Positions 1-7,784 of a stretch of DNA of 64,000 nucleotides are shown in pieces. The translations under genes were made by a program, and so were the position numbers. The number at the start of each line of letters is the position of its first letter. The first letter of the stretch is position 1. The notes beneath the pieces are model-generated. The model did not search any database. It was not told the DNA's origin and saw only the letters and a program-made list of their open reading frames with translations. The stretch comes from Luteibacter aegosomatis (GTDB taxonomy: Bacteria > Pseudomonadota > Gammaproteobacteria > Xanthomonadales > Rhodanobacteraceae), in NCBI RefSeq assembly GCF_023078455.1, contig NZ_CP095740.1, positions 603,501-667,500 of the forward strand, read 5' to 3'.

Positions 1-502
1 GGCCGACCTCGGCATGGTCGAAGGCAAGTGGCGCGAACGCCAGGTCGACGTCGACGCCCTCCAGCGAGAGGTCGACAAGCTCGCCATCCGCGCACCCGCC
101 GATGGCGTCTTCGTCTATTCCGACCCCGACGACTGGGCGGGCCGTCCCGTGCAGACGGGGGAACGCATCGGCCTGCTTGCCGATCCGCATGCATTGGGCG
201 TTCGTGCCTGGGCGCCGGTGGGCGAGGCGACCAACCTCGCCTCCGGTGCGCCGATGACGGTGTTCCTCAAGGTGGCGCCGCTGGATCCGCTCGATGCGCG
301 CCTGGACTACGCCGGTTACCAGCCGGTGGAAGCCCCCAACGGCGTGGCGAGTTATTCGCTGCGTGGCACGATCGACGGCACGCCGCCGGGGGCTCGCATC
401 GGCCTGCAGGGCACCGCGCGGGTGTCCGGCCGCTGGAGCGTGCTGGGTTACCTGATGCTGCGGCGTCCGCTGGCGACGGTACGCGCCTGGATCGGGCTGT
501 AA
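1..502 (+). CDS. HlyD-family periplasmic adaptor subunit (3' part, gene starts before the window)
   Basis: The reading frame is open from the window edge (first complete codon at base 2) to TAA at 500-502. About 166 C-terminal residues are visible. They contain a charged, helical stretch (KWRERQVDVDALQREVDKL) followed by IRAPADGVFVYSDPDDWAGRPV, the usual junction between the helical hairpin and the lipoyl/barrel-sandwich half of membrane-fusion proteins. A beta-rich domain follows (GERIGLLADPHALGVRAWAPVGEATNL). The protein ends in a hydrophobic/Arg tail. Such adaptors bridge an inner-membrane transporter to a TolC-type channel. The next gene starts 3 nt downstream and itself ends in an HlyD-like module, so the two probably form one transport unit. 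The transported substrate cannot be read from the sequence. Confidence 0.75.
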   Translation, partial: ADLGMVEGKWRERQVDVDALQREVDKLAIRAPADGVFVYSDPDDWAGRPVQTGERIGLLADPHALGVRAWAPVGEATNLASGAPMTVFLKVAPLDPLDARLDYAGYQPVEAPNGVASYSLRGTIDGTPPGARIGLQGTARVSGRWSVLGYLMLRRPLATVRAWIGL

Positions 503-505
503 GCG

Positions 506-2629
506 ATGGCGGCCCTGGCCGAGATGGCGTCGATGGCCGCGGCGGCACCGCCGTGGCCGGCGTTGCGCGACGAGCTGAAGATCCACCCGGCGGGCCGCAA
601 CCGCGACGGGTCGCCGGCGTGGCATCTGTCCGATCCCGTGCGCAACCAGTTCTTCCGCATCGGCTGGCTGGAATTCGAGATCCTGCGGCACTGGGGATTG
701 GGTGAGCCCTCGCGCATCGCCGCCGCGGTGACCGACACCACGACGCTGGCCCCCGACACGCAGGACGTCGTGGATTTCGCGCGCTTCCTCCAGCACCAGC
801 AGCTGACCCGCGCGGCGCAATCGAAGCACGGCCCCTCGGTGCTGCACTGGTTGTTGCAGAACTACCTGTTCATCCGTATTCCGCTGGTGCGGCCGGAGCG
901 TTTCCTGCGCCGCGCCTTGCCGTACGTGCGGTGGATGTTCGGCATGCGTTTCCTGGTGGCGACGCTCGTCGCCGCCGTGCTCGGGCTGCTGCTCGCCGCG
1001 CGCCAGTGGGACGTGGTGCAGGCGAACCTGCGTGGCGCGATGAGCTGGGACGGGGTGATGGCGTTCGCCGGTGCGCTCGTGTTCTCCAAATGCTGGCACG
1101 AGTTCGGCCATGCGTTCATGGCGACGCGCTTCGGCGTGCGCGTGGGACACATGGGCGTGGCCCTGCTGGTGATGTGGCCGATGGCATACACCGACACGGG
1201 CGAGAGCTGGAAGCTGGAAACATCGCGCCGCCGCCTCGCCATCGCCTCGGCGGGGGTGATGGCCGAGTTGGTGCTGGCGGCATGGTGCACGCTGCTGTGG
1301 TCGTTCGCGCCGGAAGGCAATGTCAAGAACGCGCTGTTCTTCCTCGGCACCACGGCGTGGGTGCTCACGGTGGCGGTCAACGCCAGTCCTTTCATGCGCT
1401 TCGACGGCTATTTCATCCTCGCCGACGCCCTGGATTATCCCGGCCTGCACGAGCGCGCCGGGCGCTGGGCGAAACGCTGGGTGCGCAAGAAGCTGCTGGG
1501 CATCGAAGATCCCCGTCCCGATGCGGTATCGCCGCGCTTCGCCGCGTTCCTCACCGGTTTCGCGTTCGCTACCTGGTTGTATCGCCTCACGTTGTTCGTG
1601 GGCATCGCCGTGGTCGTGTACCACGCCTTCTTCAAGGCAATGGGCCTCATTCTGTTCCTCGTGGAAATCGTGACGTTCGTGGTGAAACCCATGCTCAACG
1701 AAGTGCGTGTGTGGTGGATGCGCCGCGCGGAAATCCGCCGGTCGGTCCTCGTGCGCTGGCTGGTGGTGCTGGGCGTGCTCGCCCTCGTGCTCCTCGTGCC
1801 GTGGTCGTCGCGCGTCGGCGGCGAGGCGGTGGTCGAGGCGGGCTTCGAACAGCCGGTGTTCACGCCGTACCCCGCGCGCATGGAACGGGTGAACGTCACC
1901 GACGGCATGAACGTCAAGGCCGGTGAGGTGCTGTTCGAACTTACCGCGCCTTCGCCGCAGGACGATCGCGCCAAGGCCGATGCCTTGCGCGACGCCTACG
2001 AGGCGACCGCGCGCGGCGCCGGGGCCCTCGACAAGGACGGCGTGGCGAAACAGGTGGTCGCCGACCGCATGGCCGACCAGTACGAGGTGCAGCAGCGCGC
2101 CAGCTCGGCCGAGTTGCACCGTTTGCGCCTCGCCACGGCGGAAGACGGCGTCGTGCGCGATCTCGATCCCACGCTGCAGGCCGGGAGCTGGGTGTCGCCG
2201 GGCTCGCGTATCGCCACCGTCATCGGCGGTACGCGCTGGCGCGCGGAGGTGCTGGTGTCGGAAGCCGATCGCGCCCGCCTGGTGCCGGGCAGCGACGCCA
2301 CGGTTTACCCGGGCGACGGCGGAAGTCCGCTGCGCGGCCGGATCGTCGCCGTGGACAACGGTGCGCTGGAACGCCTGCCGAGCCTCGCCTTGGCGAAGAA
2401 CCACGGCGGCCCCATCCCGCTCAACCCGACGGCCCCGGTGAAGGAGCTGCGCCCGGCGACGGTGTGGTATCGCGTGCGTGTGGAAGGCGACGGATTGCCG
2501 GGGCCGTTGGGTTCCGAGCAGCTGGCGACGGTGAAGATGAGCGGTCGTCGCGAAAGCCTCGGTCGCCGCTGGATCGACAGTGCGCTGCTGATCCTGTTGC
2601 AGCAGACGGGGTTGGGCAAGGACGGTTGA
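506..2629 (+). CDS. Chimeric membrane protein: M50-type zinc metalloprotease core plus HlyD-like C-terminus
   Basis: 707 aa. The soluble N-terminus (about residues 17-95; WHLSDPVRNQFFRIGWLEFEI) looks like the PqqD-like/RRE domain often found on putative peptide zinc metalloproteases. A multi-pass membrane region spans about residues 148-400. It carries the zinc motif HEFGH at 198-202 and the site-2-protease pattern NxSP...FDGY, with Asn292 and Asp300 as the probable third-ligand region. A further membrane helix at about 415-433 leads into a lipoyl/barrel-sandwich module (about 440-620; EAVVEAGFEQPVFTPYPARM). HlyD adaptors use that module to contact an outer-membrane channel. The start is fixed by its position 3 nt after the previous stop. 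Family knowledge suggests peptide export or processing; the substrate is unknown. No small precursor-peptide gene is visible in the window. Confidence 0.75.
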   Translation: MAALAEMASMAAAAPPWPALRDELKIHPAGRNRDGSPAWHLSDPVRNQFFRIGWLEFEILRHWGLGEPSRIAAAVTDTTTLAPDTQDVVDFARFLQHQQLTRAAQSKHGPSVLHWLLQNYLFIRIPLVRPERFLRRALPYVRWMFGMRFLVATLVAAVLGLLLAARQWDVVQANLRGAMSWDGVMAFAGALVFSKCWHEFGHAFMATRFGVRVGHMGVALLVMWPMAYTDTGESWKLETSRRRLAIASAGVMAELVLAAWCTLLWSFAPEGNVKNALFFLGTTAWVLTVAVNASPFMRFDGYFILADALDYPGLHERAGRWAKRWVRKKLLGIEDPRPDAVSPRFAAFLTGFAFATWLYRLTLFVGIAVVVYHAFFKAMGLILFLVEIVTFVVKPMLNEVRVWWMRRAEIRRSVLVRWLVVLGVLALVLLVPWSSRVGGEAVVEAGFEQPVFTPYPARMERVNVTDGMNVKAGEVLFELTAPSPQDDRAKADALRDAYEATARGAGALDKDGVAKQVVADRMADQYEVQQRASSAELHRLRLATAEDGVVRDLDPTLQAGSWVSPGSRIATVIGGTRWRAEVLVSEADRARLVPGSDATVYPGDGGSPLRGRIVAVDNGALERLPSLALAKNHGGPIPLNPTAPVKELRPATVWYRVRVEGDGLPGPLGSEQLATVKMSGRRESLGRRWIDSALLILLQQTGLGKDG

Positions 2630-2663
2630 GAGGGCTTGTCGTCGCCGCCGGCCCGGCGCAAGG

Positions 2664-2759
2664 CGCTGGGTTCCTGCCTTCGCAGGAACGACGGACTTCA
2701 TGATTGATACGTTGCATATGTGTCCCTCATGTCGTTCCTGTGAAGGCAGGAACCCAGCG
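2664..2759. repeat. Family A inverted repeat pair (long hairpin)
   Basis: Two nearly perfect inverted arms of about 30 nt (2664-2693 and 2731-2759) flank a roughly 37-nt AT-richer centre. Each arm has the core GCTGGGTTCCTGCC and its own internal mini-palindrome, GTTCCTGC/GCAGGAAC. The same unit recurs at 4989-5085, 18539-18642 and, degenerate, 47837-47932, always outside genes. There is no T-tract, so it is a dispersed palindromic repeat rather than a standard terminator, though it may still end or process transcripts between the M50 gene and argS. Confidence 0.8.
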
Positions 2760-2848
2760 TCTTGCGTCCGATCACGCGGCGGCGCTCACTCGACCTCGCA
2801 CGCCGATCACGCGATGATGCAGGGTGCACTTCCACGGATGCCGCATCC

Positions 2849-4579
2849 ATGCCCACCCTCGCCACGCACGTCGAGCAGCTGCTCATCGCCGCCTTCGAAA
2901 CCCACGGCTTCGACAGTCGCGGCGTGCGCGCCGTACCGGCACAGCGACCGGATCTGGCCGACCTCCAATGCAACGCGGCCATGCCGTTGGGCGGAGCGAC
3001 CAAGCGGCCGCCGCGCGAAATCGCCGAAGCGGTAGCCGGGACGCTGCGGGGCGACGACGCCTTCGACAGCGTGGAAGTCGCCGGACCGGGCTTCATCAAC
3101 CTGCGCCTGTCGTCGTCGCTGCTGGGCGAATGGGCCGAACGCCAGCGCAACGACGAAAGCGCCGGCATCGTGGCGCAGCCGCCGGAGACCGTCGTGATCG
3201 ACTTCGGCGGTCCCAACGTCGCCAAGCCGCTGCACGTGGGCCACCTGCGCTCGCTGGTGCTCGGCGAGAGCCTGCGGCGCATCCTCATCGCGCAGGGGCA
3301 TCGCGTCATCGGCGACGTGCACCTGGGCGACTGGGGCCTGCAGATGGGCATGCTGATCTCCGAGCTGCCGTCGATCTGGCCCGAACTGGCCGAGGACGGC
3401 CCGTGGACGACGAGCCCGCCGTTCGACATGGCCCAGCTGCAGGCGATCTACCCGCGCGTGGCCGCCGCATGCAAGGCCGACGACGCGCGTATGGCCGTGG
3501 CCCGTGCCGCCACCGCGAAGCTGCAGGCGGGCGACGCGGCATCCATGCGCCTGTGGGAAACGATCCGCCGCGTGTCCCTCGACGCGCAGACGGCCGATTT
3601 CGCCGCGCTCGGCGCGCATTTCGACGAACTCAACGGCGAAAGCCTCGTGCAGCCGCTGATTCCCGCCATGATCGCCGACCTCAAGGCACGCGGCATCGCG
3701 CGGGAAAGCGAAGGCGCACTGGTGGTGGACGTGGCGGAGGAGGGCGACGATTCGCCGGTGCCGCCGCTGTTGCTGGAAAAGTCCGACGGCGCGGCGCTGT
3801 ATGCCACCACCGACATGGCCACCATCCTCGATCGGCGCGACCGGCTGCATCCGTCGCGCATCGTCTACGTCGTGGACCAGCGTCAGGCGCTGCATTTCCG
3901 TCAGGTGTTCCGAGCGGCCATGCGCGCGGGTCATGCCGAAGGCATCGAAATGGTGCACGTCGGCTTCGGCACGGTGAACGGCCGCGACGGCAAGCCGTAC
4001 AAGACGCGCGACGGCGGCGTGGCCCAGCTTCACGAACTGCTGGCCGACGCGGTGGGCCGTGCGTACGCCCGCATCGAAGAGAGCGGCGACACCGACGACA
4101 TCGACGCGCGTTCGCGGGCCATCGGCATCGCGGCGGTGAAGTTCGCCGATCTGTCGACCTATCGCACCTCGGGCTACGTGTTCGATCCCGACCGCATGGT
4201 GTCGTTCGAGGGTCGCACCGGTCCGTACGTGCAGTACGCCTGCGTGCGGATTACCTCGATGCTGGAACGCGCGGCCGCGCAGGGTCTGGTCGCGGGGAAG
4301 ATACTCGTGCGTGAGCACGCCGAGCGATCCCTGGTGCTGCTTTGCGCGCGCTTTCCCGATGCCGTGGCGTCGACGGCGCATCGTTACGCCCCGAACGACC
4401 TCGCGGACTACGCCTACGACCTCGCGCAGGCGTTCAGCCGCTTCTATGCCGAGTGTCCGGTGCTGGCGGCGGACGACGCCGATGTTCGTTCGTCACGCCT
4501 CGCGCTTTCCGGACTGGCGCGGCACGTGTTGGCGAAGGCGCTCGACCTGCTGGGCATACGCGTTCCCACCAGGATGTGA
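2849..4579 (+). CDS. argS: Arginyl-tRNA synthetase
   Basis: Charges tRNA-Arg with arginine in the cytoplasm (class Ia synthetase). The frame is open from 2762, but I choose ATG 2849 (MPTLATHVEQLLIAAF). It gives 576 aa, the normal length (E. coli 577), and opens directly with the ArgRS N-terminal additional domain. The adenylation signature PNVAKPLHVGHLRS contains the HIGH-type motif HVGH. KPYKTRDGG replaces the KMSKS loop, as is usual in ArgRS. The anticodon-binding helical domain is complete (YVQYACVRITSMLERA to the C-terminus). It is flanked by repeats on both sides, so it is probably monocistronic. Confidence 0.95.
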   Translation: MPTLATHVEQLLIAAFETHGFDSRGVRAVPAQRPDLADLQCNAAMPLGGATKRPPREIAEAVAGTLRGDDAFDSVEVAGPGFINLRLSSSLLGEWAERQRNDESAGIVAQPPETVVIDFGGPNVAKPLHVGHLRSLVLGESLRRILIAQGHRVIGDVHLGDWGLQMGMLISELPSIWPELAEDGPWTTSPPFDMAQLQAIYPRVAAACKADDARMAVARAATAKLQAGDAASMRLWETIRRVSLDAQTADFAALGAHFDELNGESLVQPLIPAMIADLKARGIARESEGALVVDVAEEGDDSPVPPLLLEKSDGAALYATTDMATILDRRDRLHPSRIVYVVDQRQALHFRQVFRAAMRAGHAEGIEMVHVGFGTVNGRDGKPYKTRDGGVAQLHELLADAVGRAYARIEESGDTDDIDARSRAIGIAAVKFADLSTYRTSGYVFDPDRMVSFEGRTGPYVQYACVRITSMLERAAAQGLVAGKILVREHAERSLVLLCARFPDAVASTAHRYAPNDLADYAYDLAQAFSRFYAECPVLAADDADVRSSRLALSGLARHVLAKALDLLGIRVPTRM

Positions 4580-4590
4580 GATGGGCTCCT

Positions 4591-4613
4591 GTGGAAGCCG
4601 ACTTCGTCGGCGA
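4591..4613. repeat. Solitary REP-like palindrome
   Basis: GTGGAAGCCGACTTCGTCGG begins the unit. The mini-palindrome is GCCGAC-TTC-GTCGGC (4597-4611), preceded by GTGG and followed by GA. This matches the layout of the GTGGGAGC REP units elsewhere in the window but with different stem bases. It lies 12 nt after the argS stop and could influence argS mRNA ends. Confidence 0.5.
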
Positions 4614-4795
4614 TAGCGCTCGAACCACGGCTAAATTCGGTGCTCGCCTGGATCAAGCCTATTCAGCAGGCGGTCGGTTCCATTAATGGAAGCCGATCCG
4701 TCGCGCGGCGACGACGTTTTCTCGATTGACCGAAAGGCGGTCGAAAGACACGCTGATGCTGGGGTGCGAGTCCGCACGCTCCTGGAGAATCATCC

Positions 4796-4948
4796 ATGAA
4801 ACGTTGTCTGTTTCTCATCGCCATGGCGATCACGCTTCCTTCCCTCGGCGGTTGCATCATCGATCCCCATCGGCCGCATGGGTATTACCACGACCGCGAT
4901 CACCGTTGCGATGGCTACCGGGACAGCGATTGTCGTCGCTGGCGTTGA
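4796..4948 (+). CDS. Very small His/Arg/Asp-rich lipoprotein
   Basis: 50 aa. The start ATG 4796 has a GGAG ribosome site 8 nt upstream (4784-4787). The N-terminus MKRCLFLIAMAITLPSLGGC is a lipoprotein signal with a lipobox (SLGGC) and Cys20 as the expected lipidated residue. The mature part is only 31 residues and is rich in His, Tyr, Asp, Arg and Cys (DPHRPHGYYHDRDHRCDGYR), suggesting a metal- or surface-interacting peptide. Its composition recalls the RcnB-like proteins at 47.9-48.8 kb, but no homology can be claimed. Function unknown. Confidence 0.6.
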   Translation: MKRCLFLIAMAITLPSLGGCIIDPHRPHGYYHDRDHRCDGYRDSDCRRWR

Positions 4949-4988
4949 CCGGGAGCCGATAGACGCATCGCTGCGACCGTAAGGACGA

Positions 4989-5085
4989 CGCTGGGTTCCT
5001 GCCTGCGCAGGAACGACATGAGGAACGTCAGGGCGTAGCGGTCATGCTTGAAGCACGTCGTTCCTGCGCAGGCAGGAACCCAGCG
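4989..5085. repeat. Family A inverted repeat pair
   Basis: Arms 4989-5017 and 5056-5085 are inverted copies with the core GCTGGGTTCCTGCC, and each is internally palindromic (TTCCTGC/GCAGGAA). The pair lies between the tiny lipoprotein gene and the 3' end of the convergent FAD oxidoreductase gene, so transcripts from either side would end in or near this hairpin. Confidence 0.8.
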
Positions 5086-5097
5086 TCTCGAGCCCGG

Positions 5098-6336
5098 TTA
5101 TCGCGAAGCGTTCCGACGCGAAAGCACCTCATCCGCTGCGCGCACACCGCTTTCGAATGCCCCGTGCGCCGTGGAGAACGCATCGTGATGCGTCGCCTCT
5201 CCCGCGAAGAACAGACGATCCTCGAACGGCGACGCGAGAACCCGGCGCTGGTCGGCATACCCCGGCAGCGCATGGCTGTACGCGCCGCGTACATAGGTGC
5301 TGTTGCTCCAGCCCGAGGTCGCCAGTGGGCGCAGGTGGCGACGCGCATCCGCGCCGAGCAGCTTCACCAACCACTCCATCAACCGATCGAAGGCCGCCAC
5401 CGAGCCTTCGGTGGTGACATCGTGCGCGCTTCGTCCGCCGAGGAAGGTTTCGATCACCGGATGGCCGAGGGGGCGCAGGTAGAACACCGGACTGTCCGCG
5501 TCGCGGGGATCGGCGATCAGTGCACGCTCGGCGGGTAGATCGAAGGCGCCGTCGACGCGCAGGAAAAGCTTTTCGTTGCAGCCCAGCGGCAGCCGCGAAG
5601 CCGCATGACGCCATGCGTCCAGCGAAGACGGCATCCGGATCAGGTCGCCTGCCAGGACATTGCTGGAGGCAGTGAGAATGGCGGCCCGGGCATGGATGTC
5701 GCCCGAGGGCGTCTTCAAGGTCACGCCCGGTGTATCGAGCGCGATGGCCTCGACGGGCGTCGACAGCCGGCAGGTCACGTCGACAGGCAGCGAGGCGGCG
5801 ATGAGCGTCCCGTAGCCACGCGCCACGCGCCAGTTGTTGCCCGACGCGGCGCGTTCATAGGCCACGTAATCGGTGGCGGAAATTCGTTCGAGCGGTGCAC
5901 CGCTGATGTACCCGCTCATCGCCTGCAGGTAGCCGTTCCAGGGGCCGTTCGCTTCGAGCGCGTCGCTGGCGAGGTCGGACGCGGGAGGCGACGCCATGAG
6001 GCGCTCGTGCCAGGCGTCGTAGGCCGCGTGGGCCTGCGCCTGTTCGCTTTCGGAAAAGTGTGGATGCGGCTGCGGCTTGTCCCACGCCGCCGGGCGGCGA
6101 TCGATGTCCCAGCCGTTCTCCTCGCCGATACGGTGCCATGCGTTGTGATCGGCCGAATGCAGCCACCCGCAACCCATGTCGAGCGGCAGACCCTCGACGT
6201 CGAGCGTCCAGCCGCGGCCGCCGACGCGTTGGGTGGCCTCCAGCAGCCACACCGAGAGACCGCGCCCCGACAGTCGCCGTGCCGCGCCGACGCCCGCCGC
6301 GCCGGCACCGACGATGACGACGTCGACCGTGGTCAC
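5098..6336 (-). CDS. FAD-dependent amine-oxidase-like oxidoreductase
   Basis: 412 aa with start GTG 6336, chosen because it overlaps the upstream stop (GTGA) and places the dinucleotide-binding motif at the extreme N-terminus (VDVVIVGAGAAGVGAARRL). VGGRGWTLDVEGLPLDMGCGW is the second FAD contact typical of flavin monoamine oxidases. The C-terminal FFAGEATHHDAFSTAHGAFE closes the FAD site. The fold oxidises amines or related substrates; the substrate here is not identifiable. No signal peptide, so cytosolic. It is the last gene of a sigma - membrane protein - oxidoreductase operon with 4-nt overlaps, implying it is an output of that regulatory pair. A longer in-frame extension to 6435 is Arg/Gly-rich shadow sequence. 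Confidence 0.8.
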   Translation of the reverse strand: MTTVDVVIVGAGAAGVGAARRLSGRGLSVWLLEATQRVGGRGWTLDVEGLPLDMGCGWLHSADHNAWHRIGEENGWDIDRRPAAWDKPQPHPHFSESEQAQAHAAYDAWHERLMASPPASDLASDALEANGPWNGYLQAMSGYISGAPLERISATDYVAYERAASGNNWRVARGYGTLIAASLPVDVTCRLSTPVEAIALDTPGVTLKTPSGDIHARAAILTASSNVLAGDLIRMPSSLDAWRHAASRLPLGCNEKLFLRVDGAFDLPAERALIADPRDADSPVFYLRPLGHPVIETFLGGRSAHDVTTEGSVAAFDRLMEWLVKLLGADARRHLRPLATSGWSNSTYVRGAYSHALPGYADQRRVLASPFEDRLFFAGEATHHDAFSTAHGAFESGVRAADEVLSRRNASR

Positions 6337-6707
6337 CAGGGAAGGCCCCGCCGCTGCACGTGCCAGCCCACGGCGGATACCCCCGCCGCCGCGACGACGA
6401 CGACGAGCCATGCCGCACCCGCGGGTGGCGCCCAATGGAAGGGCGTGAAGCCGATGATCGCGACGATGGCCAGCAACGCCACGGCCGTGCCGACGAGCGC
6501 GCCTTCCAGCCGGTCGGCCCGGGTCTCCGGGCGCTGCGCATAGGCGCGCCGTTCGAGTTCGCGCGCGAAATCGGGAGGGAGGTCGGCGTCGGGTGCCTCG
6601 CCGAGCACGTCGGCCACGACGCGGTAGGCCGCGTCGCTCGTCATCGCGGCTTCCTGGCGTTCCCAGTCGAAAGGTGGCACGTCCATGGGGGGCATGGTCG
6701 GGTTCAT
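6333..6707 (-). CDS. Small membrane protein, putative anti-sigma factor
   Basis: 124 aa. A soluble N-terminal half (about 1-65, with helical DLPPDFARELERRAYAQRPE) is followed by two membrane helices (LEGALVGTAVALLAIVAIIGF and AAWLVVVVAAAGVSAVGWHV). ATG 6707 overlaps the sigma-factor stop (ATGA), and its own stop overlaps the oxidoreductase GTG. Genes directly after and coupled to an ECF sigma gene are often membrane anti-sigma factors, which is the basis of the call. It lacks the HxxxCxxC zinc motif of ZAS-type anti-sigmas. The role is therefore inferred from position and topology only. Confidence 0.6.
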   Translation of the reverse strand: MNPTMPPMDVPPFDWERQEAAMTSDAAYRVVADVLGEAPDADLPPDFARELERRAYAQRPETRADRLEGALVGTAVALLAIVAIIGFTPFHWAPPAGAAWLVVVVAAAGVSAVGWHVQRRGLPW

Positions 6708-7261
6708 GGCGTGGGTTCCATGTGACGAAGCAGTTGCTCGCGGAGCGCGAGGCGGCCGCGGAAAAGATAACTCTTGATCGTGCCGACGGGGAGGGAGGTC
6801 ACCCGCGCGATGTCCGCCAGCGGCATCTCGTCGAAATGGTAGAGCGTGAGCAGGGTACGTTGCATCGGCGGAAGCGTCTCCAGGGCCTCGCGGACCTTGC
6901 CGCGCATTTCCTCGCGGACGAGGCCGGAGGCGAGGTCTTCGGCCTCGTCGGGGTGTTCGGCCACGCGTTCCACGTCGGCCGACCCATCGATGGGAATGCG
7001 CCGCTTTTCGAGATGGCGGATCGCCACCGACCAAGCGATGCGCGTCATCCATGTCCTCAGGCTCGCGTCGAAGCGAAACGTGGGCATCGCCTTGTGTGCG
7101 CGAAGGAATGCGTCCTGGCACAGCTCGCGCGTATCCTCGCGATCGCCGGTGAGGCGATAGATCACCCGCCAGCACACGTCCTGGTACTCGCGGACGAAGC
7201 GCTCCATGGCGCCCTTGCGCCCCTCCAGCACCTCGCGTACCAGCCATCGGTCCTCTCCCAT
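6704..7261 (-). CDS. ECF-type RNA polymerase sigma factor
   Basis: 185 aa from ATG 7261 (MGEDRWLVREVLEG), which has a GAGGA ribosome site just upstream. Region 2 (ERFVREYQDVCWRVIYRLTGDREDTRELCQDAFLRAH) includes the DAFLRAH-type -10 recognition helix. Region 4 (ALETLPPMQRTLLTLYHFDEMPLADIA) has the helix-turn-helix VTSLPVGTIKSYLFRGR. This two-domain layout without region 3 is that of ECF sigma factors. It heads a coupled three-gene operon and is divergent from the 7393 gene. A 10-bp perfect dyad sits 13 nt before the start codon and may be an autoregulatory or leader element. The signal sensed is unknown. Confidence 0.88.
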   Translation of the reverse strand: MGEDRWLVREVLEGRKGAMERFVREYQDVCWRVIYRLTGDREDTRELCQDAFLRAHKAMPTFRFDASLRTWMTRIAWSVAIRHLEKRRIPIDGSADVERVAEHPDEAEDLASGLVREEMRGKVREALETLPPMQRTLLTLYHFDEMPLADIARVTSLPVGTIKSYLFRGRLALREQLLRHMEPTP

Positions 7262-7273
7262 CGCGCTCCTCCC

Positions 7274-7300
7274 CGTTCCCTGTCTTTGATACAGGGAACG
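7274..7300. promoter_or_regulatory. Perfect 10-bp dyad in the sigma-operon leader
   Basis: CGTTCCCTGT (7274-7283) and ACAGGGAACG (7291-7300) are exact inverted copies around the 7-nt centre CTTTGAT. The dyad ends 13 nt before the sigma start codon on the minus strand and just before its ribosome site. Each arm contains GGAAC, the core of many ECF -35 elements. It could be an operator, an RNA hairpin controlling translation, or part of a divergent promoter. No other factor for it is visible. Confidence 0.55.
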
Positions 7301-7392
7301 CGGCTGCGGTTGCAAAAAGAGAAGCGCGATCGCCTGCAACCGGAACCGGGCCCCCCGTATCTATCCTCGGCAACCACCACCGAGGAACGATC

Positions 7393-7716
7393 ATGCAAGT
7401 CGACCTGACCGCCATCTCCATTTTCGCCTGCATCACGCTCATGGTGCGGTCGTTCATCGATGCCTGGAGCCGACGTCGCCTGCTGCGCGCGGCCGGGTCC
7501 GACGATCTGCTGCGCACCTTCATGCTGGGCGAGGACCGCCAACGCCGCCTGTCCAGCCTTTACTGGGGCATCGTCGCGGTCGCGCTGGCCGCCGCCTTCG
7601 CGGCCATCGGCACGATGGACACCGAGCGGGTCACGCCCGCGGCCGTGGCCGCCGTGCTCGCCGCGGTGGGCGTGGCCAACCTCGCGTTCTTCGGTATCTC
7701 GCGCCGCCTGTCGTGA
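7393..7716 (+). CDS. Small two-helix membrane protein, function unknown
   Basis: 107 aa from ATG 7393 with a GAGGAA ribosome site 5-10 nt upstream. An N-terminal hydrophobic stretch (VDLTAISIFACITLMVRSFI) is followed by an amphipathic Arg/Leu segment (RRRLLRAAGSDDLLRTFMLGEDRQRR). Two strongly hydrophobic helices then follow (SLYWGIVAVALAAAFAAIG and AAVAAVLAAVGVANLAFFG). It is divergent from the ECF sigma operon and may share its control region, so a link to that response is possible but unproven. I do not recognise a named family. Confidence 0.6.
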   Translation: MQVDLTAISIFACITLMVRSFIDAWSRRRLLRAAGSDDLLRTFMLGEDRQRRLSSLYWGIVAVALAAAFAAIGTMDTERVTPAAVAAVLAAVGVANLAFFGISRRLS

Positions 7717-7784
7717 TCGCCGGCACTTGACTGCCGCTCGCCCCCTGACGATAGGATCGGACGATTTGTCAGGGGTTACCCATC

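Noticed and set aside
2807..4381. Long minus-strand open frame across argS (524 codons)
   Set aside because: Antisense to a clear argS. Composition is His/Arg/Val-rich shadow of GC-rich codons, with no domain.
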